Source of the DNA: an uncultured Flavobacteriales bacterium
GTDB lineage: Bacteria > Bacteroidota > Bacteroidia > Flavobacteriales_E > Vicingaceae
Direction: 5' to 3'
Assembly: GCA_937901255.1 (NCBI GenBank)
Contig: CALCHN010000026.1
Location: forward strand, 1-64,000
Length of the DNA stretch: 64,000 bases
Part shown: one piece after another, positions 36,718 to 44,911 of the stretch
Position numbering within the stretch: the first letter of the stretch is position 1
Layout of the letters: every line of letters begins with the position of its first letter
The notes under the pieces: generated by a model
The model's input: the letters and a program-made list of their open reading frames with translations, nothing else
Told to the model about the DNA's origin: nothing
Database searches by the model: none
Translations under genes and position numbers: made by a program

Positions 36718-37557
36718 TTATGTTTTCAAAATACCATACAATTCTTCCAATTCTTGTTTTTTATCCAAATAACCCAAATTATCGTAGGTAAATACTAGGT
36801 GTTGGACTAAGCGTTGGATGATGGTAAGATTGTCGCAAGGAATATAATAACTCGCTTTGGGGCTTAATTTTAGTTGAGCTAAGAAGTTATCAATGTCATA
36901 TTTGCTAAAAATAGTTCCTTTATTAAATAGGTTGATATAAAACAAAATATCATTAGGTTTTTCGGAATAAGCCAAGACAAAATGTGCCGGAACATTTACA
37001 CCATAAATAGGGATGTTTAATAATTTACAGACAGAAATATACAAAATTCCCAACGTAATAGGGTTGCCTGATTTGGATTCTACTACATTATTTATAAAAG
37101 AATTCTTAGGAGAGTTTATGTTTTTGGTATTTCCATGAAAGCCATGAATTTCAAAAAAAATTCTGTTTAGCACATTAATTTGTTCTAAAGCAGTAAGGTT
37201 TTCATTTAACTCTAACCAAGTATCTTGTTTTAGTTGATTTATGGTTTTATGAATCAATTCCTCATCAATATCAGGGTATTGGTATTTGGCAACAATAATA
37301 GCACCTTGAATTAAATCTTGCTCAGGAGCATTTTTCCAATTAGTGAGGGCTTTTTTTACCTCTTCAAACTGTAAATGATGGATGATGTTTTCTATTCTTT
37401 CTTGACGAAGTACATCTAATGAGGTCTCCCAAGCATCTTCCAGATGTGGAATTACATCATTTCCTATAGAGATAATTTTATTTTTGATTTCATCAAAAAC
37501 AGCATTGTCTGGATCGTCTAATAAGTCTATTAGTGCTTTTAACTCTTTATCTGACAT
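36718..37557 (-). CDS. SirB1-like transglutaminase-fold protein
   Basis: A 279-residue cytoplasmic protein. The N-terminal 100 residues are helical, and residues about 105-270 match the Transglut_core2/SirB1 domain, with SGNPITLGILYISVCKLLNI and YGVNVPAHFVLAY. In most SirB1 proteins GNPISL...LGLP...GVNFPGHF is the core signature; the pattern is preserved here. Catalytic activity of the family is unproven. It stands alone; an unrecognised 221-bp gap separates it from the nucleoside phosphorylase upstream. Confidence 0.82.
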   Translation of the reverse strand: MSDKELKALIDLLDDPDNAVFDEIKNKIISIGNDVIPHLEDAWETSLDVLRQERIENIIHHLQFEEVKKALTNWKNAPEQDLIQGAIIVAKYQYPDIDEELIHKTINQLKQDTWLELNENLTALEQINVLNRIFFEIHGFHGNTKNINSPKNSFINNVVESKSGNPITLGILYISVCKLLNIPIYGVNVPAHFVLAYSEKPNDILFYINLFNKGTIFSKYDIDNFLAQLKLSPKASYYIPCDNLTIIQRLVQHLVFTYDNLGYLDKKQELEELYGILKT

Positions 37558-37778
37558 GTTCCAAATTTACGTCAGCACTTAAAGTTTGTGACCTAGTTAA
37601 AAAATAACTTATTAACTCAATTCTGTTAATTTGTCTTTGCAAGAAAACTCCCAAATACTTTGTTACTCTCATTTTTGATTCAGTCATTTACTTTAGTAAA
37701 CTCCTTAGAATCAAAAATTTTGAAAGCCTCGTTTTTGGAAGTTTCTTATCAAAGACATGAAAAAAGTTGGTTTATTGT

Positions 37779-38648
37779 TTACACTAGCTTGGATAAGGTA
37801 AGTTCTATTAGCTTTTTAAGAGCAGGTTTGTAATCCTTACTAAACTCCTTAGCAAATCTGTTGGCAACTGCCACGCAAACGGTACAAGCATTATGTCCCA
37901 TTGCTCTGGAAAGTCCGTAAAGAGCCGAAGTTTCCATTTCAAAATTGACAATTTGATGGTTGTTGTAGTTGAATTGATTGAGTTTTTCGTTCAATTGTTT
38001 TTCTTTTAGTGGGATTCTAAGCATTCTGCCTTGCGGACCGTAAAAACCAGGAGCGGTAGCAGTAATTCCTATATGGCAATCGTTCTTAAACAAATCTAAC
38101 AATGGGTCGGAAGCTTTTACAAAATAAGGTTGAGCAAAAGTTTTTGCATAGTTGGTTTGCTCGTAAAAAGCAGCCAACAATTGTTTTTCTTCCTCGCTTT
38201 GTTCAAATTCATAAAAATTTAACAATCCATCCAATCCAAGACCAAAAGAAGAAGCAACAAAACTATTTACTGGAATATCTTTTTGCATGGCTCCACAAGT
38301 TCCAATACGAATAATGTTTAAGGATTTTTTTTCAGCTTTTATGGTTCTATTTTCTAAATCAATGTTTACCAAAGCATCCAATTCATTCAGCACAATATCA
38401 ATGTTATCCGTTCCCATTCCTGTTGACATTACGGTAATTGGTGTATTGTTTAACATACCAGTATGAGTAACAATCTCTCTGTTGCTTACTTTGTGGTCTA
38501 TTCTATCAAAATAATTGGAAATCACTTCAACTCTTCCGGGGTCGCCAACAACAATAACATTTTTAGCCAATTGTTCGGGATGAAGTTTTAAGTGATAAAT
38601 ACTGTTGTCTGGTTGTAAAACCAATTCTGAAGGTTCAATTTTTTGCAT
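37779..38648 (-). CDS. Nucleoside phosphorylase (uridine phosphorylase-like)
   Basis: The start is ATG 38648 (MQKIEPSELVLQPDNSIYHL), giving 289 residues. It belongs to the NP-I family: GDPGRVEVI (phosphate-binding loop), GMGTDNIDIVLNEL, IRIGTCGAMQ (ribose and base site), and FEMETSALYGLSRAMGH (catalytic Glu-Met-Glu). It probably splits uridine or a related nucleoside with phosphate in salvage. The specificity between uridine and purine nucleosides is not resolved by eye. A terminator of the upstream THX gene lies 17 bp before the start codon, so it has its own promoter. Confidence 0.88.
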   Translation of the reverse strand: MQKIEPSELVLQPDNSIYHLKLHPEQLAKNVIVVGDPGRVEVISNYFDRIDHKVSNREIVTHTGMLNNTPITVMSTGMGTDNIDIVLNELDALVNIDLENRTIKAEKKSLNIIRIGTCGAMQKDIPVNSFVASSFGLGLDGLLNFYEFEQSEEEKQLLAAFYEQTNYAKTFAQPYFVKASDPLLDLFKNDCHIGITATAPGFYGPQGRMLRIPLKEKQLNEKLNQFNYNNHQIVNFEMETSALYGLSRAMGHNACTVCVAVANRFAKEFSKDYKPALKKLIELTLSKLV

Positions 38649-38664
38649 AATGGTCAATTAAAAG

Positions 38665-38702
38665 AACAAAAAAAGGCATTAAAATTAAATTCTAATGCCT
38701 TT
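38665..38702 (-). terminator. Terminator of the THX-like gene
   Basis: Stem AAAGGCATTA (38672-38681) with TAATGCCTTT (38693-38702), 11-nt loop, and T-run on the minus strand. It is 32 bp downstream of the THX stop. Confidence 0.85.
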
Positions 38703-38734
38703 GCTTGTTAAAATATTATTAAAACAAATGCTTA

Positions 38735-39058
38735 TTACTTATCGTCCGCTTTTTTTGTTGAAGCTTTTGTGGTAGTTTTTTTAGCAGTTGTTTTTGTGCT
38801 TGAAGCTTTTTTTGCTGTAGTAGTCTTCTTTGCAGTAGTTTTGGTAGCTGCTTTTTTCTCTGTAGTTTTCTTAGCGGCAGCTTTTTTAGGCTTTTCTTCT
38901 TTAGTTGCTTCTTCAGCTTTTACCGTTTTTTTAGCAGCAACTTTCTTAGCTGCAGCAATAGCCGCAAAAGGGTTGCTAGAATTTTTTCTTTTTCGAGTAT
39001 TTCCGTAGCTACCTGCAAAAATTTTTCCTCTTTTTGTTTTAAGATCACCTTTTCCCAT
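38735..39058 (-). CDS. Ribosomal protein THX with histone-H1-like Lys/Ala tail
   Basis: The first 27 residues, MGKGDLKTKRGKIFAGSYGN and TRKRKNS, match THX, a very small 30S protein (about 26 residues in Thermus). Residues 28-107 form a tail built from repeated Ala-Lys-Lys-Thr units (KKAAAKK, KKTTTAKK) with an acidic patch (EEATKEEK), resembling bacterial histone-H1-like proteins and sitting in the same frame. It has its own -7 box and terminator. Whether the tail binds rRNA or DNA is unknown. Low-complexity tails of this kind are common in Bacteroidota. Confidence 0.78.
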   Translation of the reverse strand: MGKGDLKTKRGKIFAGSYGNTRKRKNSSNPFAAIAAAKKVAAKKTVKAEEATKEEKPKKAAAKKTTEKKAATKTTAKKTTTAKKASSTKTTAKKTTTKASTKKADDK

Positions 39059-39100
39059 ACCTTGTAATTTTATTTCGTTAGTACTAAATTAAGAATCAAG

Positions 39101-39108
39101 CAAATCTA
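39101..39108 (-). promoter_or_regulatory. -7 box for the THX-like gene
   Basis: On the minus strand TAGATTTG matches TAnnTTTG. It lies 42 nt upstream of the ATG at 39058, giving a leader of about 35-40 nt. Confidence 0.4.
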
Positions 39109-39229
39109 AAAAAAATATTCCATAATTCATAATCAAAAATTACTAAATTGTGGTCATTATGAGTTTTCTAAATGAATTTTTTAGGGTTAAAATCTTAGTC
39201 TAACAAAGGGCTTTAACGATAATTATAGC

Positions 39230-39237
39230 TACTTTTG
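39230..39237 (+). promoter_or_regulatory. -7 box for the M32 carboxypeptidase gene
   Basis: TACTTTTG matches TAnnTTTG and ends 16 nt before the ATG at 39254. No strong -33 box is visible; CTTTAACG lies about 10 nt further upstream. Confidence 0.4.
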
Positions 39238-39253
39238 TTTAAAAGAATTTTTT

Positions 39254-40771
39254 ATGAAGAATTATGAAGATTATGTAAATCATTTGGCAAAAATAGCCGA
39301 TGTAGGAAAGAGTATTGCTGTTTTAAGCTGGGATCAGGAAGTAATGATGCCTCCAAAAGGAGCAGAAAAAAGAGCTCAACAAATTTCTACTTTAGCGGGC
39401 ATTCACCATGAATTAAGTGCACAAGAAGACTTTGGAAAGCTGTTGCAGCAGTTGGTTAACGATAACTCGTTAAGCGATGAACAAAAAAGAAACGTTTCAG
39501 AATCATTAACAGAATTTGAAAAGAACAATAAATATACAACGGCTTTTGTTCAGGAAATGAGTAAAACCGTTTCACAGGCTTTTCAGGCATGGAACAAAGC
39601 CAAAAAAGAAGATGATTTTAAACTTTTTGAACCTTATTTAGAAAAGTTAGTAAAGCTAAAAAGAGAAGAGTGTGAGTTGTTGGGTTATGAAAATCATCCT
39701 TACGATGCATTAATTGATTTATACGAGCCGAAAACAACCGTGGCTGAGTTAGATGTTTTATTTGCAGATGTAAAAAATCAACTGGTAGATTTTGTGAAAC
39801 AAATTGCTGACGCTCCTCAGAATGAAGATGCTTTAATGCGTCAACATTATCCAAAAGAAAAACAATTAGCGTTTACGGAACTTGTTTTAGAAAAAATGGG
39901 TTACGATTTTGAGGCGGGCAGACAAGATATTTCGTCACATCCGTTTTCTACAAGTTTTAGTCCTGAAGATTCTAGGGTAACCACCAGAGTGAGTGAGGAA
40001 GATTTGAGTGAGATTTTATGGAGTAGTATTCATGAAGGTGGACATGCTTTGTATGAGCAAGGATTAAAAGTAGAAAACTACGGACTTCCTTCGGGAACTT
40101 ATTTATCGTTAGGAATGCATGAATCTCAATCTCGTTTGTGGGAAAATAATGTAGGCAGAAGTCTTTCTTTCTGGAACTATTTTTATCCGAAATTACAAGA
40201 AGCTTTTCCTGATAATTTAAAGAATTATACAGTTGAAGACTTTTACAAAGCCATGAACATTGTTCAACCTTCGTTTATAAGAACTAATGCCGATGAGTTA
40301 ACCTATCATTTTCATGTGTTAATTCGCTACGAAATTGAAAAAGAATTGATTTTAGGAAATATTGAAGTAAGTGATTTACCTCGAGTGTGGAATGAAAAAT
40401 ACAAAGCTTATTTAAATATAGATGTACCATCAGATTCCAAAGGAGTATTGCAAGATATTCATTGGTCGCACGGTAGTTTTGGCTATTTTCCAACCTATTC
40501 GTTGGGTAGTTTTTATGCGGCACAATTTTTTCATAAAGCCCAAGAGCAAATTGAAAATTTAGAAGAAAAGATTGGGCAAGGAAATTATACGGAATTGTTA
40601 GATTGGTTAAGAACTAATATTCATCAATACGGAAGATTATACTCGGCAAGCGAATTGTGCGAAAGAGTTACCGGAGAAAAGCTTAACTTTACTTACTTTA
40701 TGCAATATGCTAAAGCGAAATACGAAAAATTATATGCTTTACAAGCAACAGAAAAATTAATCACCAACTAA
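39254..40771 (+). CDS. M32 family carboxypeptidase
   Basis: A 505-residue metallocarboxypeptidase of the Taq type, acting in the cytoplasm on peptide C termini. The zinc motif is HEGGH at 260-264, followed by the third ligand and its neighbours in LGMHESQSRLWEN. N-terminal MKNYEDYVNHLAKIADVG and LSWDQEVMMPPKGAEKR are typical family features. It is the first gene of a two-gene unit with a lipoprotein 11 bp downstream. Length agrees with M32 enzymes (about 500 residues). Confidence 0.95.
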   Translation: MKNYEDYVNHLAKIADVGKSIAVLSWDQEVMMPPKGAEKRAQQISTLAGIHHELSAQEDFGKLLQQLVNDNSLSDEQKRNVSESLTEFEKNNKYTTAFVQEMSKTVSQAFQAWNKAKKEDDFKLFEPYLEKLVKLKREECELLGYENHPYDALIDLYEPKTTVAELDVLFADVKNQLVDFVKQIADAPQNEDALMRQHYPKEKQLAFTELVLEKMGYDFEAGRQDISSHPFSTSFSPEDSRVTTRVSEEDLSEILWSSIHEGGHALYEQGLKVENYGLPSGTYLSLGMHESQSRLWENNVGRSLSFWNYFYPKLQEAFPDNLKNYTVEDFYKAMNIVQPSFIRTNADELTYHFHVLIRYEIEKELILGNIEVSDLPRVWNEKYKAYLNIDVPSDSKGVLQDIHWSHGSFGYFPTYSLGSFYAAQFFHKAQEQIENLEEKIGQGNYTELLDWLRTNIHQYGRLYSASELCERVTGEKLNFTYFMQYAKAKYEKLYALQATEKLITN

Positions 40772-40782
40772 AACAATAAACT

Positions 40783-41211
40783 ATGAGAGCAGCATTAATA
40801 ATAGCAGTTTCAATTCTTTTATTTTCTTGTAAAAACTCTTCGCAAGCTATGGATTCATCTAAACCAGTACCTGATACAACTAAACCTACCAACCTTACTA
40901 AAGGAGATACAAATCAAGAAGTAGTAATTTATGATATGATTATAAGTTTTATAAGTAAAGCATCGGGAATTGACCAAGAACTTAAAGCGAAAGTGGATGC
41001 TAGAATTGCATTGTTTAATAAAGAGAACAAAACTGATATTCAGCCAGAAATAGTTGGTTGGGGAAGAGAAGGCGAGAAAGATTATAACTTTGTGTTGAAA
41101 AACTTATCAACAGAAGTGCATAAGAAATTCGTTGCTGCAATGGAAGAAGAAGTAAAATCTACTGATATGGCTAATATTACATTTAATCAACCATCTGTTC
41201 ATAAAAGATAA
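40783..41211 (+). CDS. Small lipoprotein, function unknown
   Basis: A 142-residue protein with lipobox LFSC and Cys16 after a short hydrophobic signal. The mature part has a flexible Ser/Thr/Pro-rich linker and then a compact domain with VVIYDMIISFISKASGIDQE and DIQPEIVGWGREGEKDYNF. No domain is recognised. It begins 11 bp after the M32 gene and is probably cotranscribed. Confidence 0.75.
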   Translation: MRAALIIAVSILLFSCKNSSQAMDSSKPVPDTTKPTNLTKGDTNQEVVIYDMIISFISKASGIDQELKAKVDARIALFNKENKTDIQPEIVGWGREGEKDYNFVLKNLSTEVHKKFVAAMEEEVKSTDMANITFNQPSVHKR

Positions 41212-41317
41212 GTTTTTTATTTGATAATTCGGTAACTTATCAGACCTTTGTTCTATTGTTTTAATTTAAAAATAGAATCTAAAACACATCAAAGAAAGTC
41301 TAACAAAATCACACTTT

Positions 41318-42931
41318 ATGAATGAATTTGGAATAAAAGCAGAGAATGCTTCGTTAAAATCATTAGGATTAGGAAATGTAGCGTCTGCTCTATGGAATTT
41401 AGAACCATCTCAATTGGTTGAGGAAACAATTATTAGAGGAGAAGGAGAATTGGCAAGCTCTGGAGCTTTGTCTGTTGATACAGGCGAATTTACAGGAAGA
41501 TCACCAAAAGACCGTTTCATAGTTTATGATGACATCACTAAAGATGCGGTTTGGTGGGAAAACTTCAACATTAAATTTGATGCTGATAAATTTGATGCAC
41601 TTTACAACAGAGTAACAGCTTACCTTTCTGGTAAAGATGTTTATGTTAGAGATGCTTATGCTTGTGCCGATCCAAAATACAGAATGAATATTAGAGCGGT
41701 TACTGAAACTCCTTGGGCAAACATGTTTATTTATAATATGTTTTTAAGACCAACCAACGAGGAAGTATTAAGCTTTACTCCAGAATGGACAATTATTGCA
41801 GCTCCTGGCTTTATGGCAGACCCTGAAATTGACGGAACAAGACAACATAACTTTGCGGTAATGAATTTTACTAAAAAAATTATTTTGATTGGTGGAACAG
41901 GATATACAGGTGAAATGAAAAAAGGAATTTTTTCTGCATTAAACTTTATTTTACCTCACCAAAAGAATGTGCTTTCCATGCACTGTTCAGCTAATATTGG
42001 CGAAGCTGGAGATACTTCAGTTTTCTTTGGTTTATCAGGAACAGGAAAAACTACTTTATCATCAGACCCTAACAGAAGATTAATTGGAGATGATGAACAT
42101 GGTTGGACTGACGAAGGTGTATTTAACTTTGAAGGTGGTTGTTATGCAAAATGTATCAACCTTTCTGCTGAAAACGAACCAGATATTTTTAATGCTATTA
42201 AATTTGGTGCATTATTAGAAAACATTAATTTTTATGAAGGTACAACAGAAGTAGATTTTGAAGACAAATCGAAAACTGAAAACACTCGTGTTAGTTACCC
42301 AATTTATCATATTAATAACATTGCTGTTCCATCAGTAGGGACTACTCCAAATAACATTTTCTTTTTAACAGCAGATGCATTTGGTGTATTGCCTCCTATC
42401 TCAAAATTAACTCCAGGACAAGCAATGTACCAATTTATTTCAGGTTATACCGCTAAAGTTGCTGGTACTGAAGCAGGAGTTACAGAACCACAAACTACTT
42501 TCTCGTCTTGTTTTGGAGCACCATTTTTACCATTGCATCCAACCAAATATGCTGAAATGCTTGGTGAAAAAATGAGAAAACACAATGTAAATGTTTGGTT
42601 AATTAACACTGGCTGGTCTGGTGGAGCTTATGGAACAGGAGAGCGTATTAAATTAAGATATACAAGAGCAATGATTACAGCAGCTCTTACAGGAAAGTTG
42701 AATGAGGTTACTTATGAAAATCATCCAGTTTTTGGATTAGCAATGCCAACATCTTGCGAAAATGTTCCTACAGAAATTCTTAATCCAAGAAATACTTGGC
42801 AAGATAAAGCTGCATACGATCAAAAAGCAAATGAATTGGCTGGAGCTTTCATTAAAAACTTTGAGAAATTTGCTGATTATGCTAATGATGAAATTTTGGC
42901 TGCATCGCCAAAAGTTAGCGTAAACGCTTAA
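41318..42931 (+). CDS. pckA: Phosphoenolpyruvate carboxykinase (ATP)
   Basis: A 537-residue cytoplasmic enzyme that converts oxaloacetate and ATP to PEP, CO2 and ADP, or runs in reverse. Signatures: RSPKDRFIVYD near the start, the metal- and substrate-binding region with GDTSVFFGLSGTGKTTLSSD (Walker A near 237-245) and LIGDDEHGWTDEGVFNFEGG. ATP-type length and motifs separate it from the GTP enzyme. It stands alone after an 106-bp gap. In the window it links with maeB and gap at the PEP-pyruvate-oxaloacetate node. Confidence 0.97.
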   Translation: MNEFGIKAENASLKSLGLGNVASALWNLEPSQLVEETIIRGEGELASSGALSVDTGEFTGRSPKDRFIVYDDITKDAVWWENFNIKFDADKFDALYNRVTAYLSGKDVYVRDAYACADPKYRMNIRAVTETPWANMFIYNMFLRPTNEEVLSFTPEWTIIAAPGFMADPEIDGTRQHNFAVMNFTKKIILIGGTGYTGEMKKGIFSALNFILPHQKNVLSMHCSANIGEAGDTSVFFGLSGTGKTTLSSDPNRRLIGDDEHGWTDEGVFNFEGGCYAKCINLSAENEPDIFNAIKFGALLENINFYEGTTEVDFEDKSKTENTRVSYPIYHINNIAVPSVGTTPNNIFFLTADAFGVLPPISKLTPGQAMYQFISGYTAKVAGTEAGVTEPQTTFSSCFGAPFLPLHPTKYAEMLGEKMRKHNVNVWLINTGWSGGAYGTGERIKLRYTRAMITAALTGKLNEVTYENHPVFGLAMPTSCENVPTEILNPRNTWQDKAAYDQKANELAGAFIKNFEKFADYANDEILAASPKVSVNA

Positions 42932-42987
42932 AAAATTAAGAAAAATAAAAAAATGAGTTTGTAATGTATAAATATTAAAAATAATAT

Positions 42988-42995
42988 TATATTTG
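42988..42995 (+). promoter_or_regulatory. -7 promoter box for rpsT
   Basis: TATATTTG-CA matches TAnnTTTG-CA exactly. Transcription would start near 43000 with a leader of about 30 nt. A TTTG occurs at 42958-42961 but is a few bases too far upstream for a standard -33 box. Confidence 0.5.
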
Positions 42996-43033
42996 CAGCC
43001 TCAAAAAAATTAACAAATAACAAAAAGAATATT

Positions 43034-43288
43034 ATGGCTAATCATAAGTCGGCATTAAAAAGAATAAGACAGACGGCAACGAGAACATTACGTAACAAGT
43101 ATCAACATAAGACTACTCGTAATGCAGTTAGAGATTTAAGAAACTCAACAAGCAAAAAAGAAGCTTCAGAAATGCTTCCAAAAGTAGCTTCTATGTTAGA
43201 TAAGTTAGCTAAGAAAAACATTATTCACAAGAATAAAGCTTCAAACCTTAAGTCAAAATTGACTAAGCACGTTGCTACTCTTAAATAA
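43034..43288 (+). CDS. rpsT: 30S ribosomal protein S20
   Basis: An 84-residue, highly basic protein starting MANHKSALKRIRQTATRTLR, the standard S20 N terminus, followed by the NKYQHKTTRNAVRDL helix. Length is normal. It binds 16S rRNA in 30S assembly. It has its own promoter box and a terminator 27 bp after the stop, so it is a single-gene unit. Confidence 0.97.
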   Translation: MANHKSALKRIRQTATRTLRNKYQHKTTRNAVRDLRNSTSKKEASEMLPKVASMLDKLAKKNIIHKNKASNLKSKLTKHVATLK

Positions 43289-43314
43289 TATTAATTCAAA
43301 ATTGAATTAGTGAA

Positions 43315-43346
43315 GAGGTTGAATTTTAATTCAGCCTCTTTTTTTT
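43315..43346 (+). terminator. Terminator of rpsT
   Basis: Stem GAGGTTGAAT (43315-43324) with ATTCAGCCTC (43329-43338), containing one G-T pair, then a run of eight T. Confidence 0.88.
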
Positions 43347-43402
43347 ATTAATTTTTTTAGATTTCTTCTACGTTTAATCAATTAACAGAATGCTTAAATG
43401 CC

Positions 43403-43410
43403 TAATTTTG
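43403..43410 (+). promoter_or_regulatory. -7 box for gap
   Basis: TAATTTTG fits TAnnTTTG and ends 22 nt before the ATG at 43433. No clear -33 box. Confidence 0.35.
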
Positions 43411-43432
43411 TTAATGAATAAAAAATATACAC

Positions 43433-44419
43433 ATGAAACGAATTGCCATAAACGGTTTTGGAAGAATAGGTAAAGTACTTACTCGTTTAGTTCAAAATAA
43501 CAACCAAATTGAATTGGTTGCAATAAATGATTTAGCTGATACCAAAACATTAGCCCATCTTTTAAAATATGATTCTGTACATAGGAATTTTGATGGAACA
43601 GTTGATTATACTGATGATGCATTAATTATTAATGGTAAAAAAGTACTTGTTTTTAGTGAAAAATCTCCTGAAAACCTACCTTGGAAATCACTTGACATTG
43701 ATATAGTTATTGAATGTACAGGAATTTTCTTGACAAGAGAATTGGCTAACAAGCACATTATAGCAGGAGCTAAGAAAGTAATCTTATCTGCTCCTGCAAA
43801 AAGTGATGATATTAAAACCATTGTTATAGGAATTAATGATGATTTAATTGAATCTACCGATACTATTATTTCTAATGCTTCATGTACTACCAATGCAGTA
43901 GCACCCATGATAAAAATACTAAAAGACAATTTTGGTATTGAACAAGCACAAATAGCAACAGTTCACTCTTATACTAATGATCAGCGTTTACATGATGCTC
44001 CTCATAGAGATTTAAGAAGAGCAAGGGCAGGAGCGTTGTCAATTATTCCAACATCAACAGGAGCGGCAAAAGCCATTGTTAAAATATTTCCAGATTTAAA
44101 AGGAAAAACTGCCGGATATGCAGTAAGAGTGCCTGTTCCAGATGGCTCTTTAATAGATGTTTGTGCTCAACTTTCAACAACAGTAGATGTAGCAACAGTA
44201 AATAAAGCTTTTCTTGAGGCAGCTCAAAATGGCATGAAAAATATTTTAGAATATACTACTGACGAGTTGGTTTCTTCAGATATTATAGGAAATAGTCATT
44301 CCTGTATATTTGATGCTGATTTGACATCAATTACCGGAAATTTAGTACGAATAGTAGGTTGGTACGATAATGAGGCAGGTTATTCAAACAGATTAGTAGA
44401 TTTAATTAATAAAGTTTAA
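43433..44419 (+). CDS. gap: Type I glyceraldehyde-3-phosphate dehydrogenase
   Basis: A 328-residue NAD-dependent enzyme of glycolysis and gluconeogenesis. The Rossmann start is IAINGFGRIGKVL; the catalytic Cys151 is in SNASCTTNAVAPM; the second half has HSYTNDQRLHDAPHRDLRRAR and WYDNEAGYSNR near the end. Asp33 in the IND after the second strand points to NAD preference. It is a single plus-strand gene after S20 and its terminator. Confidence 0.96.
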   Translation: MKRIAINGFGRIGKVLTRLVQNNNQIELVAINDLADTKTLAHLLKYDSVHRNFDGTVDYTDDALIINGKKVLVFSEKSPENLPWKSLDIDIVIECTGIFLTRELANKHIIAGAKKVILSAPAKSDDIKTIVIGINDDLIESTDTIISNASCTTNAVAPMIKILKDNFGIEQAQIATVHSYTNDQRLHDAPHRDLRRARAGALSIIPTSTGAAKAIVKIFPDLKGKTAGYAVRVPVPDGSLIDVCAQLSTTVDVATVNKAFLEAAQNGMKNILEYTTDELVSSDIIGNSHSCIFDADLTSITGNLVRIVGWYDNEAGYSNRLVDLINKV

Positions 44420-44431
44420 TTTACTAATTAT

Positions 44432-44623
44432 TTATTTTCCCCAAACGTGTCTGTTTCTGTGCTTTCTGTTGCCTACATGTCCTGACGAATTTACTTTGGC
44501 ACCACCATTACGAGGTTTTTGGTATTTTGGGCCAGACTTGCAAGATTGAAAAGACATAGGCAAAGAAAACATACTTGCCATAAAGATAAATGCTAGTACT
44601 TTGCTATATAATGATTTTTTCAT
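44432..44623 (-). CDS. Small exported basic protein, function unknown
   Basis: A 63-residue protein with a signal peptide (MKKSLYSKVLAFIFMASMFS) and a Cys28 in SFQSC that may be a lipobox. The mature part is short and basic, with CKSGPKYQKPRNGGAKVNSS and a His/Arg-rich end (GNRKHRNRHVWGK). Similar tiny proteins occur in flavobacteria but no role is known. It converges with gap (12 bp) and diverges from nadB across a 288-bp gap. Confidence 0.65.
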   Translation of the reverse strand: MKKSLYSKVLAFIFMASMFSLPMSFQSCKSGPKYQKPRNGGAKVNSSGHVGNRKHRNRHVWGK

Positions 44624-44726
44624 TCTTTTTAGAAATTAGTTCTAAGGCATAAAATTAGTCAAATTTATTACATATAAAAATCTTGACTAATAAATGTTAC
44701 CTTTTTTACTTATTTTTTTACAAACA

Positions 44727-44742
44727 GTTACATTTAAGTAAC
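44727..44742. promoter_or_regulatory. Palindrome in the nadB upstream region
   Basis: GTTACATTTAAGTAAC is a perfect 16-bp palindrome in the 288-bp gap between divergent genes. A nearby TGTTACC at 44696-44702 echoes the half-site. It could be an operator; no regulator is linked. Confidence 0.35.
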
Positions 44743-44813
44743 ATTTAGCTTGAGTTTTCTATAATTATTTTTAGCACTATGTCTTTTATCATGTTGGGTT
44801 CGTTAGTTCTGTG

Positions 44814-44821
44814 TAAATTTG
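44814..44821 (+). promoter_or_regulatory. -7 box for nadB
   Basis: TAAATTTG matches TAnnTTTG, with GTTGG centred about 20 nt upstream as a possible -33 box. It gives a leader of about 85 nt before the ATG at 44912. Confidence 0.4.
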
Positions 44822-44911
44822 TAAGCTAAAAACCAGTATAGGTTCAAATAAAACAACATATTTGTGATGAGCAGTAACATCTGACCAATTTTATAAAATA
44901 AAAATAAACAC

